This document shows positions 55,001 to 64,000 of a DNA stretch of 64,000 nt, piece after piece. The stretch is taken from assembly GCF_032854445.1 (NCBI RefSeq), contig NC_088295.1, forward strand, positions 85,790,644 to 85,854,643, read 5' to 3'. The position numbers were made by a program, and so were the translations under genes. Positions within the stretch are counted from its first letter, which is position 1, and every line of letters starts with the position of its first letter. Under the pieces are notes generated by a model. The model searched no databases. It saw nothing but the letters and a program-made list of their open reading frames with translations, and had not been told where the DNA came from. The DNA is from Liolophura sinensis (lineage: Eukaryota > Mollusca > Polyplacophora > Chitonida > Chitonidae).

Positions 55001-57550
55001 CGTTTATATAGCTGCAAACATCTACACAGACAAATCTTAAGCTGTATTACATGACACTGCGTCTGTGCATAGCTGTATATGACCACAAACTGGGAGAGAT
55101 CACTTTGCGTGCATGGAAACGCTTCGGCAGACAGGCGTATTTTATTGGAGATTGGCCCACAAAAAATAAATATCAATTCAGCTTCGTGATCCCACATATT
55201 GGGTAACTCAGTAACTTCAACTGCGCGTATAAAAAAAATCCACATGCAGAGCGTTGAACCAGTTTAACTATATACCGATGGCTTGATTTGCGTGTTTCTG
55301 GAATGCAAGTTGTAATATGCAATCATGCAAGCTGATTCGGTTTGTCCCTGAGTAGAGGTCATTTCAGTTGTTTAGCTTTGAAGATCCGCGGGTATGTGAT
55401 TGTATCACCAGTTTAGAAGTATAGTAAGGCACTTGCCCGGAAGACACATTGAAATTAAAGCTCCAACAAAACATGACTATTATCTGATACAGTTTCCTTC
55501 AACGTCACTAATAAATCTTTTTACCCTATAGATATGTATCCCGTTTATGCACACCACGCAATCCAGAAATAAGCCTTAATATACCCGGTTAGTGTAATTC
55601 CACAGATACGCCACAGAATCAAACACCATGCATGTATACGACACAATATACGGCCAAAATATGGGTTCGTTATACATGCATATAGATAACTTGTAGACAC
55701 CTCAAACTCCGTTGGTCCATATGTAACATACAGCAGATCATAATTTAGAATAACACAAGTACCATCCAGTCCTAAGCGTGTGCTCTATGCCTCCAGATAT
55801 GTATAAATGTTTCTGGTCCCCGTATATAGTTTTTATTTCCATATATCTTTTTGCATGGTTACTGTTCATTCACATCACACAGAACATTTTACTGTTCATT
55901 CACATCACACAGAACATTTCATTCATGTCACTGAAATCAGAATTATGGTAGCGAGGATTTACAGAGCAAAGAGGGTGAGGGTGGTGCGGATAGGAGGGGA
56001 GAGGGGTATGGGTCAGCTATAGCAGGACACTTAGTTAGGTATCTACCAAAGATACTATCTTGGATTTCCTGTCGAGTCAGAGGGAGCTGCATGGATTCGA
56101 TCTCACGATCCCATTGTCAAAGATTCTTGCTGTACAGCTTGGCTTCTCGGTTACTTACAAATTAGCTGTATATATACCAGTAATACCTTTCAGTAAAACA
56201 CGAGTCCAATCCAAGACACACAGTCATAGGAGGTTTGGGTTACCTGTATATCCAGATTGCATAATATGATAAATTTCTTTATGCCAGTCAAATCCCACAT
56301 GATGTTGAGGCCATTTCCAGCCATACAGAGTAGTGCCATTATCCGTAACACTGAGATTGTAATACCTATATGCAACGTAGAATCCACAATTTTTAGTAGT
56401 TTATTTCATTATTGCTTTACGCCGCATGTTACAATTTTCCACTTCTACCACATGTTGCGGTTAGTTTTGACGAGTGATATACTGACGAACCTTTTCACAT
56501 ACGACATTCAAACTTACACTGGTGGGAGATAAGTGGTCTTCACTTACGAATGTACAAGACTGCATAAATTGTTACAATGCATGTCTACCTTGTTCCTATA
56601 TATGTTTTATAAATCAAACGTACACATACTTGACATGGTTATCCCATGCGAGGGTTAAACATTGTCCAAAACGGGAATCACTCAGGTATGTGTGTTTTAT
56701 CTGTGCACTTTGAAGTTATCATTCACAAATGTATATATCCCGACCCACTGTAACAGCCATGCAACTGGCTATGTGTAATCTTTGCTGGCCTCACACTTAC
56801 GTGCCCATTCCGGTTGGGTTTTATTACACTGTGTCTTGGGCAATTACCAAATATTCCACCTGGACACCTGACCGTGACTGTGCGTATAATCCGGTTAACG
56901 GACAGGTGCGCCTGAAGCGCCCTATGTACAGGATATATGTCGGGATAATTATCATCAGAGGTCTAATGTCCAGGGCTTTGTTTACGGAGGGCTCTTCAGA
57001 CTGTATCACCTGTAACAGAGAGACACAAAAGCTTCTAACATCCCAGGTACAATTGTCCATTCATTTACTGATATTCGCCCACTGTTTGCAAAGAAGATAA
57101 CGTACATGCTGGAGATAAAGAGATATAAATGTAGCGCATGTCCTCGTTCCCAAGCAGCTTTAAAGCAAACAGATGGATTGGACTTTAATGACAAGAAAAC
57201 CAAATTAGCAGTATCTTGGTATGATTATATTTACATATATACATTGGCCGATAAACTTCAAAAGCCGTTCCTTTGTGCCCTCTATACCTTTTTTCTCATT
57301 ACCTTACATAAATTTCCGGTGTAAACTCTTTACAAGCATTGAACCTATTAGCAAGACACGCCTGAGTTACTCATCGATTGGTTGCTAGGTTGATTGACTG
57401 ATTAATTATATAAGCACGTGGGAAACTTCGATATATTTATGTATTTGTATACGATCCATATACTTTCCCCTGTACAATTTATATACAACCATGTAGGATT
57501 GGCCATAATTGGCAAAACAGATTTTGAAATTGATATATACAATTTATTAA
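55000..57550. other. Intergenic stretch, no gene seen
   Basis: A 30-bp direct repeat (tactgttcattcacatcaca) occurs twice near 55,860-55,920. Open stretches such as 56729-57100 have no family resemblance or clear splice frame. Confidence 0.5.
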
Positions 57551-57699
57551 TTTTATTCCATTTATTTGATAGACGTTCAACGAACGATGGTGGCCAATCG
57601 AGTTTTATGCATGGTTGGAGCAAACCAGAGCACTCTGGGTAAACAACCAAACTGTGGAAAGCTATATACGGACAACTGATATGCACAAATATATTCAAG

Positions 57700-57870
57700 T
57701 CCAGCGCATGCTGGCTTCCTCTCCGGTCGTACGTGGGAAGGTCTTTCAGCAACCTGCAGATGGTCGAGGGTTTCCGCCGGGCTCTGCCCGGTTTCCTCCG
57801 ACCATGATGATGGCCGCCGTCGTATAAGTGAAATATTCTTGAGTACGACGTTAAACAACAATCAAATAAA
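57700..57870 (+). mobile_element. SINE family 1, head-truncated
   Basis: tccagcgcatgctggcttcc, gtacgtgggaaggtctttca, atggccgccgtcgtataagt and gaaatattcttgagtacgac. A short antisense piece of the same family (catttatttgatagacgt) lies at about 57,560-57,605. Confidence 0.82.
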
Positions 57871-58276
57871 CATACAACTATACAACAGGTATATTACAGA
57901 ACAGCTAGATATGTATGAATGAAAGATGTCATGCAGTTGTAAGTTTACCCATGGAACAGCTTCAGGCCACTTGGTGGATGCTTTACTTCCTGCACGAAAC
58001 ACTTTGGGTTGGATGTGTATATTACTAGTACATGTAAATTGTATAAATTACCATTTTTGTATTCTTTAAAACTACTCCAAATTCCCTTAAATAAATCGTG
58101 GAAATGAACGATAACAAATGTATTATACACATATACAAACGAATCATACAGATTCTATATCAGTTAACTCAAGCGGCAAAACTATCTACCAAGATATACT
58201 CAAGGGTTATATCTTTGATATTTGTCCCACATAACCAGATAACTCAATCATATCTGATTGAGCAAGTCTTCACAGT

Positions 58277-58279
<3 letters not shown>

Positions 58280-58363
<84 letters not shown>
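58280..58363. repeat. (TA)n microsatellite
   Basis: About 80 bp of nearly pure TA with one or two TG interruptions near the end. Confidence 0.97.
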
Positions 58364-58860
58364 GTATGTTCTGTATTTTCCCCTCCTTCTGTGGTCCCTC
58401 CTCTATTATCCATACTCAAAGTGGATCTTAATAATTAAAATATTTAAACATTTACAAACTGGAAAGTTTTGGCAAATTTGCAGCAGTTTTTTTTTTTCAC
58501 GCGTGTCGTTCAGTTCAATTAAATCAACACTTTGTAAGACAATCAGTCGATACACCGTAGGTTTTATATGGGAAACGGTCAGTAGACAAAAGAAACGTAA
58601 AGCTTATTCATGATAAATACATGTTTTATTATTTGCAGCAACAGGCAGGAGATTACTGTCTCTGAAGGGTAAACCAGCTATGCCATCTGAATTTTATGCA
58701 TATATGAAAATAACAAACCGACTGTTTTGACCCCTTGACAGGCTATAGAGGCCTTAATATCTTCACCATATGAAGACAAATACCTGAATTTTGGGAACAT
58801 GCAAAAAAAAATTGCTTATATTGACCCCTAGGGCTATTCATTACAAGACACCTCACATAG

Positions 58861-59210
58861 AGTGAGTGAGTGCTTGGGGTTTAACGTCGTACTCAACAAT
58901 TTTTCAGTCATATGACGACGAAGGAATCATTAGGGTGCATGTACGTGTAATGTGCCTCCTTGTAGCAGGACGGATTTCCACCGCTCTTTTATTTAGTGCT
59001 GCTTCACTGAGACGACTTACCGAAGGCAAGTAAGCCGCCCCGCCCGAGCCATTATACTGATACGGGCCAACCAGTCGTTGCACTATCCCTTTCATGCTGA
59101 ACGCCAAGCGAGGAAGTTACAACTTCCTCTTTTAAAGTCTTAGGTGTGACTCCCGGATCTACCGGTCCCGAAGTAGACGCTCTACCAACTGTGCTACCCG
59201 GGCCGGTCCC
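58861..59210 (-). mobile_element. tRNA-derived SINE (family 2), full length, with target-site duplication
   Basis: cctcacatag(a) precedes the element (58,851-58,860) and follows it (from about 59,210). In minus orientation it runs from an A-box/B-box head through aacttcctcgcttggcgtt to the cactcactcact end. Confidence 0.9.
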
Positions 59211-59263
59211 TCACATAGAAGATCATATTCATATTTCCCACTGATCATATATACATGTACATA

Positions 59264-59390
59264 TATAGGGAGGGGAAATGTCCGGGAGGGGAAAATGTCC
59301 GGGAGGGGAAAATGTCCAGAGGGGAAAGTGTCTGTGGGGAAAATGTCCGGAGGGGGGAAAAGTTCGGGAAAAGTGGGGGGGTGAAATGTC
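59264..59390. repeat. 17-bp G-rich tandem repeat
   Basis: Five to seven units of ggaggggaaaatgtccg with variants. Closely spaced runs of 3-6 G could form a G-quadruplex on the plus strand. Confidence 0.85.
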
Positions 59391-59399
59391 ATACATTCC

Positions 59400-61560
59400 T
59401 TTTGTATACACCAGTGTTTATTTAATATATAACTAGGCCCTGTCAGCGCTTTGTATTGTTGTCTAGATCCATACACTACTGTCTGCAAGCATGTACAGGG
59501 ACACGATATAACTATATAATGTTGGGTAAAATATTTCCATACATATACATGCTGAATATTTTAACATTTTCAAAAGGGTTTTGTCTATATATATTCCGTT
59601 TTAATTTTTACAGTTATATATTTAACGGGTTTATACCATGCCATGTAAAGGAAGTACAATTGTGATGTATTGAGTACTTGAACATAGATATAGAAAATCG
59701 ATTTTCTCAAAATGTTTACAATAAACGCAAATTCACAGACTGGGCACATATACTAAGATACAGCATTATACAAATTCAATGCTACCAAATTGGTGAAGGG
59801 AATGCGACCTTGTCTATTATCCATGGAAAAACATATATGCATGCGAGCGAGTCCTGTATGCCATTACAGTCTGGCCACGTGAAGTTTAGTAGTGCCTGAT
59901 GAACATGCCTACAGCAAGTGCATGGTTGCAATTCTCAATATACTTTATTCCGCCCGTAAATACATGAATATGCTCAAATATTTATGTCGTCAACAATATC
60001 ACCATAAACAACTCAGGTACTCCACACCACACTGTTAGACACAAATTATCAATCATTTCACCCAAAACAATATGTTTGAGATCGACAGCCGTTTTCAAAA
60101 GCAACTTATTGGACGAGTGTATAAGCTGGTTCGAGCTTTATAGAATTAAAAACGTTTATGTTTCGTTAACACTTACAAAAAGTGGAGCATTGAAGTAACC
60201 GAACTGAATCTGCGGACCTCGGTGAAGACTGTTTATATGCATACACACGTGGACAAATAAGACGAGGCATCTTGTTTAGAACCATTAACGTTTGACAGAG
60301 TTCAGGCGTGTCGTGGAGTTGGGTGTAGAGCGTATCATTGGTGTGACTGGCCATTAGTACGATCATAAAACTGTCCAGATCAAGAGGCTTGTAAACGGTA
60401 CAGAAGAGGCAGCGTGTTAACGGCTTCATCTATATAAGTCTTCACACTTCAATACAATACACAATGTACAATTTGTATACGCATGCATGCAGAATAACAC
60501 GTTCTGTCAATAAAGTTTTGGATTAGCAAAGCCGGTCAGTTAAAATACAGAATTAAGAGACTCTATTATTTCCAAAATAAAAAAACAATATGCAGACAGC
60601 TACAGGGAATGGTTTGTATATATGAGGTACACGACAGGCTCATCATATAGTGATAGTTAGATCAAGCTTATCCGCACACCGAGAAAATGGTAGACGACAT
60701 TTTGAAACAATCATCTCCATTTTTCCTTGATGAGATGTACATACCATTGCTTAATCTGTTGTATAAACAATCTTGATTCAACGTCCGCGTAAGATCAAAC
60801 TTTTCTTCTCTTTTTCCAGATTTCTTAATTCTTCATACATTATAGAATGTCGGTTAACTACACGTATATATCCAATATGCTTATGGTGGATAATTTTTGT
60901 TTAAAACGATGTATAGGCCCAGTTTCTCGCACATGTGCTGATATGCACGTTCAGCCGTGCAGAATTTAGAGACAGGTGTATACATGACTGTATATACTGT
61001 TCATGAAGATAACATGATATATGTTTTGCACACTCACATATATTGTAGATGATGTATACGACGAGCTCAACCTGTAATTTAAACCGGTCGGGTGATATTA
61101 ATTAAGTAAATTAGTAATTTACGATGTAAAGAAGATAATGTACATATCCGTCTTGTCAACTCATTAATCTTTAGCTGCATCTGGTTGGTTGGAAATCTAC
61201 CTTACTATGAACAGTGTCACCCCTCAACCCGGAGGGTTTACCTTAATTGTATAGTTACGGGTATTATAGCAGTGTATATCCTCGGTCGTGCTGTCTTAGG
61301 ACTACAACAGCTAAGGTAAGATAACTGCCTTTCACAGTTACATGCGGATAGGCTTACATTCGTGATCAAATTATCTCTGAACAAGTGTTAAGTATATATA
61401 TATATGGTCAACACTAAAGCTTGAATTTATAATAGCAAATCTGCGACATTAATTTTCGAGGAGTATGCAAAGTTTACGTCATTTGATAAAATAACTGTAT
61501 AAAGATTAATTTAAACTGCCAGCGCTTGGTAATCACTGCAAATATATGGACGCGGCAATT
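59400..61560. other. Intergenic stretch, no gene seen
   Basis: AT-rich; no exon or repeat family recognised. Confidence 0.5.
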
Positions 61561-61569
61561 TTTTCTGGA

Positions 61570-61801
61570 TGTATTTGATTGGTGTTTAACGCCATACTCA
61601 AGAATATTTCACTTATACGACGGCGGACAGTATTAAGGTGGGAGGAAACCGGGCAGAGACCATCGACCATCCACAGCTTGCTGGAAGACCTTCCTACTCA
61701 CGGCCGGAGAGGAGTCCAGCATGAGCTAGACTTGAACTTACATCGACCACATTGGTGAGAGGCTGGGTCGTTGCGTTTTCCGACTGAGCCACGGAGGCCC
61801 C
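61570..61801 (-). mobile_element. SINE family 1, full length
   Basis: gtatttgattggtgtttaac, gccatactcaagaatatttc, acgacggcggacag, ggtgggaggaaaccgggca and, at the right end, the complement of the tRNA-like head (ccgactgagccacggaggcc). Confidence 0.9.
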
Positions 61802-62339
61802 TTCCTGGTTGTACAGAATTCAGTTATATGTATATGCGCAGGTCTATATAAGGTATAGCCTAGATGCTCTCGACTGCATCCTATTCAGTGATCCCGTGGA
61901 ATAGTGTCGCATTTATTCACCTGTACTGTATGGCTGTTGTACTATAACTGTAGGCCTAACTGTTGTTTGCATTAAAGAATGCAAAATAAATTTATATATT
62001 CACTTTTTTCAATGTTGTTTTTCTATATGTGGCGAATGCTCTGAAGACGGTATGAGCCATTTCCATCTTTAATAAAAGTGTTATTTCCTGTGTAGAACAA
62101 CGCTGACCTATCTAAGCCATCACCAAGCCACGCTGCTATTGTGTTGAAAATTTTATTACATTTCAAGCTTTCTTTATGACAATATGCACAAATAGGATTT
62201 GGAGAAAGACCCGCTTTGTGTATATACAAACGAGTTAAAGTTTGTATTATGCCACGAGAAAAGATAATCCCGACACTATGCCTTCGCTACATACGATAAT
62301 TCTATTGAGGGCGGGACAACTGTCAAATCCTTTGATGTA

Positions 62340-62400
62340 TTACCTGAGATATGTACCTTGGGGACAGCACACGGTCACGTGACAACGCTGTCTGTCTCAA
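62340..62400 (+). promoter_or_regulatory. Probable promoter with E-box and YY1-like motif
   Basis: GTCACGTGAC (62374-62383) is a palindromic CACGTG E-box of the USF/MITF type; ctcaaaatggcgtc (62397-62410) resembles a YY1 site, common just downstream of TATA-less starts. The surroundings are more GC-rich than the rest of the region. Confidence 0.45.
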
Positions 62401-62401
62401 A

Positions 62402-62686
62402 ATGGCGTCACCAGTGGCTAACACGGGCTGTGCCGAAATGGGACGATCAAACTGTAACTGCATCGTGACACGTTTTGACTGAACGTCTGAGACATCCCAG
62501 TGTTTTGCCTCCTAAAGATAGATGCTGTGGGCAGGACTGTAAACGTGTCTGTCTGTTGTGTTTAGTGTGCGAATCCTGACTTGGAACCGTGGGTTGTGTT
62601 TTGGCCGCGGAGTGTGGTACTGCCGCACGCAGGCTTCCCCTACACAACCTGGCTGTCACAGCGTCACCGCTCACTCAGAGACTCAG
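62402..62686 (+). other. Probable first exon of a plus-strand gene leaving the window
   Basis: Ends in an optimal donor, actcag|gtaagt at 62687. A short reading frame begins at 62402 (MASPVANTGCAEMGRS...) and stops after 26 codons, so the exon is likely mostly 5' UTR. No second exon recognised before 64,000. Confidence 0.4.
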
Positions 62687-62689
62687 GTA

Positions 62690-63300
62690 AGTTCTGACTT
62701 GTCACCGCGGCCGACGGCGGTCAACATTATTCTACGATGGGCTACAGCAGCCATATTTAAATGAGTGATGCATAGGACTTATCAGTATTGTTTTCGGAGA
62801 AATTTGCAAACTGAGCTGATGTACGTAGCAACCGTAACACGTATATATTGGATTCCATCCCCATTGCCAGTTGTTCGGAGTAAGATCGTGGATGAGAAAA
62901 AAATGTAGGTAGAAGACGAAGTTATTTGAATTATGTAGACCGTGACTTACTCAGTTTTATTTTCTTACCATAGAGTTAATTTATGGGGCTTAATTTCGAT
63001 TCACACAGGTTAGGTGTTTTTAGCTTGATGGATTTAACTCTTTTCTTATTGAAGATGAGTTTGTCCTTTAGGTGATTGCTTCTCTCTGGCTTGGTAATTC
63101 ATATATAAAATATCACTTTTTATTTAGCATGTAACATTTAATGCCACGTGTATCTATACGAAGTATGGCATTTTTGTGTGTATGTAAAGCCTACTGCAAT
63201 ACTTATGACAGGATGTATTCAGCAAAAAGATACAATAGAGATGTTTTTAGAACATTTTCTACTTTTGTTCTATGCACCTTGTTTATCTACAGTATGATGG

Positions 63301-63358
<58 letters not shown>

Positions 63359-64000
63359 TACCTGATGAACATGTAATATTAATATCATTTAATACAGTGA
63401 AGTGGAAATGTGTCAGGCTGTTCTTATGTAACACTCTTTTAACCCCTACCTGTATGGAGGAACCGATATATCTCCCTTTACCTTAGTGGACACACCTACC
63501 TCCCTAAAACAATCTCTGAAGTAACAAGTAGCATTCACTTATACAGTGGGCAGCATTTCCCACTGTGAGGAGTTTAGAAGTGTGGGTGAGAATAGCAGTT
63601 GTATATAATACCCAAAAAAAGAAGGAAAACTTAACGCAAGGTGTACAGTGGTCATCCATATTGATAAGTACGGAAAATTATTTGAAGGACTTTGAAGGGG
63701 CATAAGCATGACAGGGGAAAGGTATTCATTCATCAAGTGGCATTTTTTGTTAAAACTGTTCATGATTTCTGACTTTCAAAACTTTAATACAATACTGTTT
63801 ATGGATTAAAGGTGTCTAGGATAATTTCAAAAATAGAAATTAAATATTAGACAAACATCAAATTTCATAGTCTGCATTACATCAAGAAGTAAGTCAGCAT
63901 AAATCTGAAGAACAGTTGTCAATATGAAAGTACATGTAGCTATAATCACATAGTTAATAATACAAAATCTTTTAGTTTAATTACATATATGTGTAGATCT
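62690..64000. other. Downstream stretch (possible first intron)
   Basis: AT-rich, with a TA microsatellite at 63,300-63,359; nothing else recognised. Confidence 0.45.
63300..63359. repeat. (TA)n microsatellite
   Basis: About 55 bp of TA with single C and A interruptions. Confidence 0.95.

Noticed and set aside
53728-55054. Long open frames (up to 331 codons) in three plus-strand frames
   Set aside because: They follow the 45-bp repeat exactly and jump frame at each 46-bp unit; no signal, domain or splice context.
56729-57100. 123-codon plus-strand frame
   Set aside because: No recognisable domain, unremarkable composition and a competing open frame on the other strand.

Overview
The window is eukaryotic: AT-rich, rich in introns with GT-AG boundaries, and full of tRNA-derived SINEs. 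The SINE families and a secreted-domain family discussed below point to a lophotrochozoan, most likely a mollusc and possibly a bivalve. That is inference from sequence character; no database was searched.

Region 1 (1-17,400, plus strand) is the 3' part of a large gene for a secreted or cell-surface protein. Alternating Thr/Ser-rich linker exons and two-exon CUB domains (five CUBs in the window) are followed by a C-terminal domain with an 'RGG ... YW ... DC ... GWF ... QCGFVNVF' pattern. Every cassette boundary is phase 1. A two-CUB cassette is duplicated in tandem (about 1,070-6,671 and 6,672-13,031) and the copies are almost identical. The window opens inside a 27-bp minisatellite that resembles the exon/intron junction found after one of the linker exons.

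Region 2 (about 22,300-28,100, plus) is a neighbouring paralogue: a short cytoplasmic N-terminus, one membrane anchor, a long Thr-rich mucin-like stalk and one CUB (predicted type II membrane protein).

Region 3 (28,256-33,090, minus) is a complete three-exon ENPP4/5-like ectonucleotide pyrophosphatase/phosphodiesterase with its metal ligands and nucleophile intact. Intron 1 holds about 33 tandem copies of a 68-bp unit made from the 3' splice site plus the first 42 nt of exon 2.

Region 4 (36,460-46,330, minus) is a JHY (C11orf63)-like gene: one very large first coding exon, several small phase-0 3' exons and a non-coding 5' exon about 30 bp from an RFX X-box, which fits a motile-cilium gene.

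Region 5 (46,400-64,000) has no protein gene I can support. It contains tandem arrays (31 bp, 45 bp, 17 bp), SINEs, TA microsatellites, a perfect 25-bp inverted repeat, and near 62.4 kb a likely promoter and non-coding first exon of a plus-strand gene that continues beyond the window.
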